Of a DNA stretch of 41,255 nt, positions 16,972 through 25,350 are shown piece by piece; position 1 is the first letter of the stretch; each line of letters starts with the position of its first letter. The stretch spans positions 1 through 41,255 of the forward strand of contig DXES01000121.1 of NCBI GenBank assembly GCA_019114825.1, given 5' to 3'. Source of the stretch: Candidatus Anaerotruncus excrementipullorum. GTDB taxonomy: Bacteria; Bacillota; Clostridia; Oscillospirales; Ruminococcaceae. The position numbers and the translations under genes are program-made. The notes beneath the pieces were generated by a model. It was not told the origin of the DNA. It searched no databases and saw nothing but the letters and a program-made list of their open reading frames with translations.

Positions 16972-18417
16972 ATGGAAAGAAGCGAGATGTTTTTTGACAC
17001 AAACGTACAGCTCCTAAAGTACCGGGTCCTGAAGGGGGTCATCGAGCGGTACGACCGGGGAACGCTGAGCGAGGCCTACCGGGAGATCCCGATGGAGATC
17101 GCCCCCGGCCCCAAACCCTCCATGCGCTGCTGCGTCTACAAGGAGCGGGCGATCCTCACCGAGCGGGTGAAGCTGGCCATGGGCGGCGACAAACAGAACC
17201 CCAACGTCATCGAGTGCATCAAGATCGGCTGCGATGAGTGTACGGTGAACCGGTACCATGTGGGTTCCGCCTGCCGCGGGTGCATCGCCCACCGGTGCGA
17301 GCACGCCTGCCCCACCGGGGCGATCACCGTCTGGAAGGGGAAGGCCCACATCGACCAGGAGAAGTGCGTGGAGTGCGGCCGCTGCGCTGCGGCCTGCCCC
17401 TATTCGGCCATTATGAAGTACACCCGCCCCTGTGAGAACGCCTGCAAGATCGGGGCGATCAGCATGGACCTGGACAACTCCGCCAAGATCGACAACCACA
17501 AGTGCATCTCCTGCGGCGCCTGCGTCTACCAGTGCCCGTTTGGGGCGATTATGGATAAGTCGTTCATCCTGGACGCCCTGGAAATTCTGAAGCAGAGCGA
17601 GGGGAATACCAAATACCGGGTCTATGCGGTGGTGGCCCCCTCCATCTCCAGCCAGTTCAGCTACGCCAAGACCGGCCAGGTGGTGGCCGGGCTGAAGGCT
17701 GTCGGGTTCCACAATGTGGTGGAGGCGGCCCTGGGGGCGGATATGGTGGCCTATGAGGAGGCTGCGGAGTTGGCCGAAAAGGGCTTTTTGACCAGCTCCT
17801 GCTGCCCGGCGTTCGTCCAGTACATCAAAAGCGCCTTCCCCAGCATGGTGGAGCACATTTCCCACAACCCCTCCCCCATGGAGGCGGTGGCCCGGTTTAT
17901 CAAGCGCACCGACCCCAACGCCAAATGCATCTTTGTGGGGCCCTGTACCGCCAAAAAGATGGAGTTCCAGCAGGAGAACGTCACCGGCGTGGACTGTGTC
18001 ATCACCTTTGAGGAGCTGCAGGCCCTGTTTGACGCCCGGGATGTGACGCTGGAGGCGTTGGAGGAGGAGCTGCTGGACAACGCTTCCTACTACGGGCGGA
18101 TCTTCGCCCGCAGCGGCGGCCTTTCGGACGCCGTTCGGGAGGCGCTGAAGGAGCGGGGGATCACCCCCGAGCAGTTCACCGCCAAGCCGCTGGCCTGCGA
18201 TGGCATTGTGGAGTGCAAGACCGCCCTGCTGAAGGCCAGCAAGAACGTGCTCCCCGAGAACTTTATCGAGGGGATGGCCTGTGTGGGTGGCTGCATCGGC
18301 GGCGCGGCCTGCGTCACCCACGGCCCCAAGGACAAGAGCGAGGTCAACAAGTACGGCCAGCTGGCCAAGGAGAAGACGATCCTGGATGCCCTCCAGGTCA
18401 CCCATCTGGCGAAGTGA
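16972..18417 (+). CDS. Monomeric [FeFe]-hydrogenase with N-terminal 4Fe-4S clusters (group B-like)
   Basis: Multiple CxxCxxCxxxCP; H-cluster motifs 'LTSSCCPAF', 'VGPCTAKKMEF', 'EGMACVGGCIGGAACV'. Confidence 0.93.
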   Translation: MERSEMFFDTNVQLLKYRVLKGVIERYDRGTLSEAYREIPMEIAPGPKPSMRCCVYKERAILTERVKLAMGGDKQNPNVIECIKIGCDECTVNRYHVGSACRGCIAHRCEHACPTGAITVWKGKAHIDQEKCVECGRCAAACPYSAIMKYTRPCENACKIGAISMDLDNSAKIDNHKCISCGACVYQCPFGAIMDKSFILDALEILKQSEGNTKYRVYAVVAPSISSQFSYAKTGQVVAGLKAVGFHNVVEAALGADMVAYEEAAELAEKGFLTSSCCPAFVQYIKSAFPSMVEHISHNPSPMEAVARFIKRTDPNAKCIFVGPCTAKKMEFQQENVTGVDCVITFEELQALFDARDVTLEALEEELLDNASYYGRIFARSGGLSDAVREALKERGITPEQFTAKPLACDGIVECKTALLKASKNVLPENFIEGMACVGGCIGGAACVTHGPKDKSEVNKYGQLAKEKTILDALQVTHLAK

Positions 18418-18429
18418 AGGAGGCCCTTC

Positions 18430-18467
18430 AAAAATGCAGGAACTTGCAAAAGTTCCTGCATTTTTTT
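18430..18467 (+). terminator. Rho-independent terminator after hydrogenase operon
   Basis: AAAAATGCAGGAACTT (18430-18445), GCAA loop, AAGTTCCTGCATTTTT (18450-18465), further T's. Confidence 0.93.
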
Positions 18468-18477
18468 GGAAAATGAC

Positions 18478-18506
18478 TTGATTTTTATACGCCGATGGGG
18501 TATCAT
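18478..18506 (+). promoter_or_regulatory. Sigma-A-type promoter for MurR/RpiR regulator
   Basis: TTGATT-17-TATCAT. Confidence 0.65.
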
Positions 18507-18559
18507 TAGAACCATTAAGGCCTAGTGCATTTTTTGATTTTAGGAGGTCGAAGGACCAG

Positions 18560-19438
18560 ATGCATCAGGATCTGTTGGCTTTGATCGGGCAGAAGGTGCC
18601 GGAGTTTTCCAAGGGGCAGAAGCTGATTGCCAACTATATCGTCAGCCACTTTGACAAGGCGGCCTTCATGACTGCCTCCAAGCTGGGGGCTGCCGTGGGC
18701 GTCAGCGAGTCCACGGTGGTCCGCTTTGCCTCGGAGATCGGATTTGAGGGCTATCCGGAGCTGCAAAAGGCGCTGCAGGAGCTGATCCGCAACAAGCTCA
18801 CCACCGTGCAGCGGATGGATGTGACCAACGAGCAGCTGGAGAATGCAAATGTCCTGGCCAAGGTGCTCTCCAAAGATATCGAGCGGGTCCGGCGCACCAT
18901 GGAGGAGACCAGCCAGTCGGCCTTCTCCGCCGCGGTGGAGACCATCTGCTCCGCCCGGGATATCTATATCCTGGGGGTGCGTTCCGCCTCCGCTCTGGCG
19001 CAATTTTTGAGCTTCTACTTCAACCATATCTTCCCCAATGTAAAATACATCAACACCTCCAGCCGGGCGGAGATGTTCGAGCAGATCATGCGCATAGGGC
19101 CGGAGGATGTGTTCATCGCCATCAGCTTTCCCCGCTACTCCCGGCGCACCGCCCAGGCCTCCCACTATGCCGGGAAAAACGGGGCCAAGGTAGTGGCGAT
19201 TACCGATTCGCTCCAATCCCCCATTGCGGAAAATGCTGACCATGTGCTGGTGGCCCGCAGCGATATGGTCTCGTTTGTGGACTCCCTGGTGGCCCCCCTC
19301 TCGCTGATCAACGCCTTGATTGTGGCGGTGGGGCTCCGGCGCCGGGACGAGGTGGCGGCCAGCTATGCCCGGCTGGAGCAGATCTGGGACGAATACGAGG
19401 TCTACGAGAAGCGGGAGGAGCGTCCGGATGGGGTCTGA
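18560..19438 (+). CDS. MurR/RpiR family transcriptional regulator (HTH + SIS domain)
   Basis: 'FMTASKLGAAVGVSESTVVRFASEIGFEGYPELQKALQ'; SIS-like 'IYILGVRSASALAQFLSFYFN'. Confidence 0.93.
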   Translation: MHQDLLALIGQKVPEFSKGQKLIANYIVSHFDKAAFMTASKLGAAVGVSESTVVRFASEIGFEGYPELQKALQELIRNKLTTVQRMDVTNEQLENANVLAKVLSKDIERVRRTMEETSQSAFSAAVETICSARDIYILGVRSASALAQFLSFYFNHIFPNVKYINTSSRAEMFEQIMRIGPEDVFIAISFPRYSRRTAQASHYAGKNGAKVVAITDSLQSPIAENADHVLVARSDMVSFVDSLVAPLSLINALIVAVGLRRRDEVAASYARLEQIWDEYEVYEKREERPDGV

Positions 19439-20651
19439 GCCGGTCTTGGTGGTGGGCGGCGGGGCTGCCGGCCTGTTCTGCGCCGGGATCGCCCGGCGCC
19501 GGGGGATCCCGGTGACCGTGTTGGAGCGCAGCGCCCGTCCCGCCCGTAAGGTACTTATCACCGGCAAGGGCCGGTGCAATCTGACCAACCACTGCACCGT
19601 GGAGGAGTTTTTCCCCCGGGTGTGTACCAACAGCCGGTTCCTCTATAGCGCCCTGCGGGGGTTTTCCCCCCAGGACACCATGGCGTTGTTTGAACAGCTG
19701 GGGGTGCCGCTGAAGACCGAGCGGGGGGACCGGGTGTTCCCGGTCTCCGACCGGGCGGCGGATGTGGCGGACGCCCTGGTGCGGCTGTGTGGGGAGCAGA
19801 ATATCCGGACCAACACCCGGGTGAAAGAGGTGCTGGCCAGGGAGGGGGAGGTCCGCGGCCTGCTGCTGGAGGATGGGCGGGAGCTTCCCGCCCAGCGGGT
19901 GGTGTTGGCCACCGGCGGGCTCAGCTATCCGGCCACCGGTTCCACCGGGGACGGCTACCGGATGGCCGCCGCCCTGGGGCATACGGTGGTCCCGCCCCGG
20001 CCGGCCCTGGTGCCGCTGGTGACCCGGGAGCGCTGGTGCGGGGAACTGATGGGGCTCTCCCTGCGCAATGTGACGCTCACCCTCTATAGCCCAGCGGGGA
20101 AGGTGCTCTTCCGGGAACTGGGGGAGATGCTGTTTACCCACTTTGGGGTGTCAGGGCCGCTGGTGCTCTCTGCCTCCTCCCATCTCAGCGGGGAGCTGGA
20201 ACGCTACCGGATGGAGATCGACCTAAAACCCGGGCTGGATGCGGCCCAGCTGGACGCCCGGCTGCTGCGGGATTTTTCGGAGGTGCCCAACCGGGATTTT
20301 GCCAACGCCCTGGACAAGCTGCTGCCCCGGAAGCTGATTCCGGTGGCGGTGCGGCTGTCCGGCATCCCGCCTGCCACCAAGGTGAATGCAATTACCCGGG
20401 AGCAGCGCCGGGGATTTGGGGCGCTTTTGAAGGCCCTGCCCCTGACCCCAAAGGCGTTCCGCCCGGTGGAAGAGGCGATTGTAACGGCCGGCGGGGTCTC
20501 GGTGAAGGAGGTAAACCCCAAGACCATGGAATCTAAGCTGGTGAAGGGGCTGTATTTTGCCGGGGAGCTGCTGGATGTGGATGCAGTGACCGGGGGATTC
20601 AACCTACAGATCGCCTGGTCCACCGGCTTTGCGGCGGCAAACAATTTCTAA
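19428..20651 (+). CDS. BaiN/HI0933-family FAD-binding flavoprotein
   Basis: 'VLVVGGGAAGLFCAGIARRRGIPVTVLERSARPARKVLITGKGRCNLTN', 'VTAGGVSVKEVNPKTMESKLVKGLYFAGELLDVDAVTGGFNLQIAWSTG'. Confidence 0.93.
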   Translation: MGSEPVLVVGGGAAGLFCAGIARRRGIPVTVLERSARPARKVLITGKGRCNLTNHCTVEEFFPRVCTNSRFLYSALRGFSPQDTMALFEQLGVPLKTERGDRVFPVSDRAADVADALVRLCGEQNIRTNTRVKEVLAREGEVRGLLLEDGRELPAQRVVLATGGLSYPATGSTGDGYRMAAALGHTVVPPRPALVPLVTRERWCGELMGLSLRNVTLTLYSPAGKVLFRELGEMLFTHFGVSGPLVLSASSHLSGELERYRMEIDLKPGLDAAQLDARLLRDFSEVPNRDFANALDKLLPRKLIPVAVRLSGIPPATKVNAITREQRRGFGALLKALPLTPKAFRPVEEAIVTAGGVSVKEVNPKTMESKLVKGLYFAGELLDVDAVTGGFNLQIAWSTGFAAANNF

Positions 20652-20664
20652 AGGGGGAAACATT

Positions 20665-21339
20665 TTGGTTTCAGTGGCCATAGATGGACCGGCGGGAGCC
20701 GGAAAGAGTACAATCGCCCGGGCGATTGCCCGGGAACTGGGGTATCTGTATGTGGATACCGGGGCCCTCTACCGGGCGATCGGCCTATTCGCCCTGGAGC
20801 AGGGGGCGGACCCCAAGGACCCAGAACAGGTGCTGCCCCTGTTGGAGCGGACGCAGCTCTCCCTGCGGTTTGCGGCGGGGGAACAGCAGGTCTGGCTCAA
20901 CGGCCGGGATGTCTCCCAGCAGATCCGCCAGAACCCGGTGTCCATGGCGGCCAGCGCGGTGAGCGCAATCCCCCAGGTGCGGGCGTTCCTGTTCGACCTG
21001 CAGCAGAATCTGGCCAAAGAGAACAACGTGGTCATGGATGGCCGGGACATCGGGACGGTGGTGCTGCCCCAGGCCCAGGTGAAGATCTTCTTGACCGCCT
21101 CCCCCGAGGAGCGGGCCCGGCGCCGCCATGAGGAGCTAGCCCAGCGGGGGCAGCAGGTGGACTACGCCCAGCTGCTGGAGGAGGTACGCCGGCGGGACTA
21201 CAACGATGCCCACCGGGCGGCAGCCCCCCTGCGCCAGGCCCCCGACGCCCTGCTGGTGGACACCACCGGCAACAGCTTGGAATGGTCGGTGGCCCAGCTG
21301 ACAGAGATTGTGAAGGAGAGGTTGCGGGATGTTCTATAA
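20665..21339 (+). CDS. cmk: Cytidylate kinase (TTG start)
   Basis: 'VAIDGPAGAGKSTIARAIARELGYLYVDTGALYRA', 'MDGRDIGTVVLPQAQVKIFLTAS'; AAGGGGGA RBS upstream of TTG. Confidence 0.93.
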   Translation: MVSVAIDGPAGAGKSTIARAIARELGYLYVDTGALYRAIGLFALEQGADPKDPEQVLPLLERTQLSLRFAAGEQQVWLNGRDVSQQIRQNPVSMAASAVSAIPQVRAFLFDLQQNLAKENNVVMDGRDIGTVVLPQAQVKIFLTASPEERARRRHEELAQRGQQVDYAQLLEEVRRRDYNDAHRAAAPLRQAPDALLVDTTGNSLEWSVAQLTEIVKERLRDVL

Positions 21340-21931
21340 GATCGCGCGGATCGTCTGTATCTGGGTGGCCCATCTGCTGTTTCGGGTGGAGGTCTCCGGC
21401 CGGGAGCATATCCCCGCCGGCGGCGGTTATATCCTGGCCTCCAACCACCGGAGCAACTTTGACCCGATCTTTGTGGCCACTGGGGTAAAATCCCAGATTT
21501 TCTTCATGGCCAAGGAGGAGCTCTTTTCAAAAAACATCTTTTTGAAGGGGCTGTTTTTGGCCCTGGGCGCTTTCCCGGTAGCCCGGGGGAAGGGGGACAG
21601 CGGCGCTTTGGATTGGGCGGGCAACGTGGTGCGGTCCCAGGGGGTGCTGGGGATGTTCCTGGAGGGCACCCGCTCCAAGACGGGGGAGCTGGGCCGGCCC
21701 AAATCCGGCACCGCCATGCTGGCCCACCAGACCAAGTCGGATGTGCTGCCCTGCGCCATCTACTTTGAAAATCCGCTGCACTTCCGTTCCCGGGTGGCGG
21801 TGCGCTACGGCCGGATGCTGAAAAACGCCGAGCTGGGGCTGGACGGCGAGACGCTGACCCCCCATGGGATGAAGGCGGCCAGCCATCAGATCATGCAGGA
21901 GATCGCCGCCCTGGTGGAGGAGGTCCGATGA
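21329..21931 (+). CDS. 1-acyl-sn-glycerol-3-phosphate acyltransferase (PlsC-like)
   Basis: 'ASNHRSNFDP', 'LGMFLEGTRSKTGELGRPKSGTAMLA'. Confidence 0.92.
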   Translation: MFYKIARIVCIWVAHLLFRVEVSGREHIPAGGGYILASNHRSNFDPIFVATGVKSQIFFMAKEELFSKNIFLKGLFLALGAFPVARGKGDSGALDWAGNVVRSQGVLGMFLEGTRSKTGELGRPKSGTAMLAHQTKSDVLPCAIYFENPLHFRSRVAVRYGRMLKNAELGLDGETLTPHGMKAASHQIMQEIAALVEEVR

Positions 21932-23922
21932 AGATCACGGTGGCGGATTCCGCCGGCTTTTGCTTTGGGGTCCAGCGGGCGGTGGATATGGCCTTCCAAA
22001 CGGCCCGGGAGGGGACGCCCGCCTGTACCCTGGGGGAGCTGATCCACAACCCCTGGATTGTAGAGCGGCTGCGGGAGCAGGGGATCTTTCCCATCGACCG
22101 GCCCCAGGACAACCCGGACGGCAGGACGGTGATCATCCGCTCCCACGGGGTGGGCCGGCAGGTGTATGAGCAGCTGGAGCGGATGGGCTGCCCGGTGGTG
22201 GACGCCACCTGCCCCCATGTGGAGCGAATCCACCGGATCGTCTCGGGGCTGGACCCCGGCCAGCTGGTCCTCATCGCCGGGGATATCCGCCATCCGGAGG
22301 TGGAGGGGATCGTCGGGTTCTGCCGGGGACGGTGGAAGGCGTTCAAAAACCAGGAGGAACTGGACCTGATCCTGCAAAATCCTGGGGAAATTGCCTATCA
22401 GGAGGCCGTTTTGGTGGCTCAAACCACCTTCGCCTTGTCAGAATGGGAAAAAAGTGTAGAAAAACTAAAAAAGGTGTGTACAAAGCTCAAAATATTTGCT
22501 ACAATATGTAATGCGACTGAAAAGCGGCAATTGGAGGCCGCGAAATTGGCCTCCCAGAGCGATGCGATGGTGGTGATCGGAGGGCGCAAGAGCTCCAACA
22601 CCGCCAAACTCGCCCAGATCTGCCGCCGCTATTGCGACACCTTCCTGGTGGAGGGGGCGCAGGAGCTGCGGGGACTGGAGCTGGGGAGGTATTCCAATTT
22701 TGGCGTCACAGCGGGCGCATCTACGCCGGCTTGCATAATTAAGGAGGTACAGGAAACCATGAGTGAGATTGTAAAAGACCAGCAGGACGAACTTTCTTTT
22801 GAGGAGCTGTTGAACCAGTCCTTCAAGACAATAGATAACAGGGAGAAGGTCACCGCCGTTGTCACGGGGATTGCACCTAACGAGATCTCTGTTGATATTG
22901 GTACCAAGCATGCAGGTTATGTGCCGCTGTCCGAACTGACCGACGACCCCAACGCCAAGGCCGAGGATCTGGTGAAGGTGGGGGATACCCTGGACCTGCT
23001 GGTGGTCCGCGTCAACGATGTGGAGGGCACTGTGATGCTCTCCAAGAAGCGTCTGGATGCCATCGCCGGGTTTGAAAAGGTGATGAATGCGGTGGATACC
23101 GGCGAGATCCTGGAGGGCACCGTGGTGGAGATCATCAAGGGCGGCCTGCTGGCTCTGACCAACGGCGTCAAGGTGTTCATCCCCGCCTCCCAGGCGACCC
23201 TCTCCCGCAGCGACAGCCTGGAGGACCTGCTGAAGCAGAAGGTCCAGTTCAAGATCCTGGAGGTCAACCGCCAGCGCAAGCGTGCGGTGGGCTCCATCCG
23301 CGCCGTCCTGCGCGAGCAGCACAAGGCGCTGGAGGACCAGTTCTGGGCTCAGGTGGAAGTGGGCCAGCACTATACCGGCGTGGTCAAGTCCCTGACCAGC
23401 TACGGCGCCTTTGTGAACCTGGGCGGCGTGGACGGCATGATCCACATCTCCGAGCTGAGCTGGCAGCGGATCAAGCACCCCTCCGAGGTGGTCAACGTGG
23501 GTGACACCGTGGAGGTGTATATCCGTGACATCGACCGGGAGAACCGCAAGATCTCCCTGGGTTACAAGAAGGCGGAGGACAACCCCTGGACCATCATGCA
23601 GAACCAGTACCAGGTGGGCACCGTCTGCACTGTGAAGGTGGTCTCCATGACCCCCTTCGGCGCCTTTGCCCAGATCATCCCCGGCGTGGATGGCCTGATC
23701 CACATCAGCCAGATCTCCACCGAGCGGATCAACAAGCCCTCCGACGTCCTGTCGGTTGGCCAGGAGGTCGAAGTGAAGATCACCGAGCTGGATACCGAGC
23801 GTAAGCGGGTCAGCCTGTCCATCCGTGCGCTGCTGGAGGATCAGAAGCATGCCGAGGAGGCCGCTCCCCAGCAGTCCGCTTCCGAGGTGGTCTACGAGGC
23901 CGGTCCCGACAGCGCGGAATAA
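21928..23922 (+). CDS. ispH-rpsA: Bifunctional IspH (HMBPP reductase) / ribosomal protein S1 fusion
   Basis: IspH '[15 protein letters not shown]', '[14 protein letters not shown]', 'ICNATEKRQ', 'VTAGASTP' then several S1 repeats ('GYVPLSEL', '[20 protein letters not shown]', '[20 protein letters not shown]'). Confidence 0.95.
   Translation: MKITVADSAGFCFGVQRAVDMAFQTAREGTPACTLGELIHNPWIVERLREQGIFPIDRPQDNPDGRTVIIRSHGVGRQVYEQLERMGCPVVDATCPHVERIHRIVSGLDPGQLVLIAGDIRHPEVEGIVGFCRGRWKAFKNQEELDLILQNPGEIAYQEAVLVAQTTFALSEWEKSVEKLKKVCTKLKIFATICNATEKRQLEAAKLASQSDAMVVIGGRKSSNTAKLAQICRRYCDTFLVEGAQELRGLELGRYSNFGVTAGASTPACIIKEVQETMSEIVKDQQDELSFEELLNQSFKTIDNREKVTAVVTGIAPNEISVDIGTKHAGYVPLSELTDDPNAKAEDLVKVGDTLDLLVVRVNDVEGTVMLSKKRLDAIAGFEKVMNAVDTGEILEGTVVEIIKGGLLALTNGVKVFIPASQATLSRSDSLEDLLKQKVQFKILEVNRQRKRAVGSIRAVLREQHKALEDQFWAQVEVGQHYTGVVKSLTSYGAFVNLGGVDGMIHISELSWQRIKHPSEVVNVGDTVEVYIRDIDRENRKISLGYKKAEDNPWTIMQNQYQVGTVCTVKVVSMTPFGAFAQIIPGVDGLIHISQISTERINKPSDVLSVGQEVEVKITELDTERKRVSLSIRALLEDQKHAEEAAPQQSASEVVYEAGPDSAE
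22477..22505 (+). promoter_or_regulatory. Candidate internal promoter within ispH upstream of S1
   Basis: TGTACA-17-TACAAT with extended TG (TTTGCTACAAT) in a local AT-rich patch. Confidence 0.4.
22741..22761 (+). promoter_or_regulatory. Candidate internal translation initiation site for S1
   Basis: AAGGAGG (22741-22747), 11 nt, in-frame ATG (22759-22761) at the IspH/S1 junction. Confidence 0.5.
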
Positions 23923-23937
23923 GTGCAAAACCTTTCG

Positions 23938-23962
23938 GGCCGCCCCTCTGGGGCGGCCTTTT
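23938..23962 (+). terminator. Rho-independent terminator after ispH-S1
   Basis: GGCCGCCCC TCT GGGGCGGCC TTTT. Confidence 0.85.
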
Positions 23963-24028
23963 GCTTTCCCCCATCCACTTAACCGGACGCAACCCAACAA
24001 TAGGAGATCGTAATGGAGGGATCGGTCC

Positions 24029-25129
24029 ATGGAGAAAAAACTTTGGGCGGCAGTGATGGCGCTGCTATTGCTTGTGGAGGGCTGCGCCATGCGCGGTGAG
24101 CCTGCGCCGGAGAGCAGCCCGTCCGCACCGGCCGCTGGAACGTCTGCCTCTGCGGAGCCGGAGACGCCCGAATCCCCGGTAAAGGAGCAATCTGCCTCTT
24201 CGGCCCCCACCGCGGATCCCACCCCGGAGAGCAGCCCTTCCCCAGAAGTGCCGCAGAAGCCGGAACAGGAGGCCGCCCCCGTGCCGGAGAGCCAGCCGGG
24301 GCCCAGCGCCTCCGCCCAGTTCACCAAGGTGGAGGTCGGGGTGGACGGGACGTTTGCCTATGGCGTCTTTGCCCTGGATTCGGAGGGGGACCTCTGCTTT
24401 TACACCGGGGACGGGGCGGGCACGCCGGTTGCCACCCAGGTACGGGACTTTTCCGCCACGGCCTCGGGGTTCTATGTCCTCCAGGAGAACGGGGACCTGT
24501 ACTTCTCCGAGACGGGGAACTACCAGGAGGACCAGCCGCTTACGCTGCTCTACCGAAACAGCGATGCCCGGCGGATTTCCGATTCGGTGCTGACCCTGGC
24601 GGACGGCAGCCTTCTCTCCTATAACGGGGAAACTAGCAGCTGGGACCCGGTGGATGTGGAGGCTGTACAGGTGGATGCCGGTTACTTTGGCGCGGCGGTC
24701 ATCGATGCCGGCGGCGTCCTCTGGCGGCTGGACCGGGAGAGCGGGGCGCTTACCCAGATTGCGGAGGATGTCATCCACTGCAGCTATGCGGATCGGAATA
24801 AGGTCTATTATTCCGATGACCTCTGGTATGTTACGGCGGACAACACGCTGCACCTCTACCAGACCCAGCCCCAGGCGGAGGCCGCAGCCTTCCCGGAGGA
24901 GGTCTCCGCCGTATCCGGATGCTACGGGCAGTACCTTGTGGTGCTGACCGATGGCAGCACGCTCTATGGCGGTTTGGACGCCGCCCCGGCGGATGCCGGT
25001 GTAGAGAGCCGGGCGGTGGACCTATTCGGCATCTACTGTGCAATTTTGGACGGGAGCGGGGAGATCCGCTTTGGGACGCTGCAGCCCGGCCAGGGCCTGG
25101 AGGAGACCCTCTGGGTTGCCCACCCATAG
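24029..25129 (+). CDS. Putative lipoprotein with Pro/Ser/Glu-rich linker and RCC1/beta-propeller-like C-terminal domain
   Basis: Signal 'MEKKLWAAVMALLLLVEGC'; low-complexity 'PESSPS' linker; repeated 'ALDSEGDLCFYTG / VLQENGDLYFSE / VIDAGGVLWRLD / VLTDGSTLYGG' elements. Confidence 0.7.
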   Translation: MEKKLWAAVMALLLLVEGCAMRGEPAPESSPSAPAAGTSASAEPETPESPVKEQSASSAPTADPTPESSPSPEVPQKPEQEAAPVPESQPGPSASAQFTKVEVGVDGTFAYGVFALDSEGDLCFYTGDGAGTPVATQVRDFSATASGFYVLQENGDLYFSETGNYQEDQPLTLLYRNSDARRISDSVLTLADGSLLSYNGETSSWDPVDVEAVQVDAGYFGAAVIDAGGVLWRLDRESGALTQIAEDVIHCSYADRNKVYYSDDLWYVTADNTLHLYQTQPQAEAAAFPEEVSAVSGCYGQYLVVLTDGSTLYGGLDAAPADAGVESRAVDLFGIYCAILDGSGEIRFGTLQPGQGLEETLWVAHP

Positions 25130-25171
25130 AGCTAGGCCACACAGGGCAGGGACCTGTGTGGCCTAGCTTTT
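25130..25171 (+). terminator. Rho-independent terminator, begins immediately after stop codon
   Basis: AGCTAGGCCACACAGG (25130-25145) / CCTGTGTGGCCTAGCT (25153-25168) perfect 16-bp stem, TTTT. Confidence 0.9.
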
Positions 25172-25287
25172 CCTATCCGGCATTCGCTGCTTTTCCGGAA
25201 AAGTGGCTGGATGGGCGGCGAAACTGTTTAAATTTGGAAAATAGAAAGAAAAAAAGCGGCAAGAAGGGCGCGGGACGGAATCCTTTG

Positions 25288-25316
25288 TTGTTTTTTTACG
25301 GGAAAAATGGTATACT
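25288..25316 (+). promoter_or_regulatory. Candidate promoter for recJ
   Basis: TTGTTT-17-TATACT with extended TG (TGGTATACT). Confidence 0.55.
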
Positions 25317-25350
25317 AAAAAAAGTTGCGAGAAAAAACGGGGGAATCTGT

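Noticed and set aside
14370-18405. Antisense ORFs of 335, 386 and 463 aa opposite the hydrogenase operon
   Set aside because: His/Asp/Leu/Val-rich artefacts complementary to GC-rich codons; no RBS or domain support.
22465-24327. Antisense ORF of 620 aa opposite ispH-S1
   Set aside because: Mirrors the + strand S1 repeats; low-complexity composition; + strand product is unambiguous.
24919-25350. N-terminal extension of RecJ into the lipoprotein 3' region
   Set aside because: A terminator (25130-25171) and promoter (25288-25316) precede the GTG at 25351, and RecJ homology begins there.
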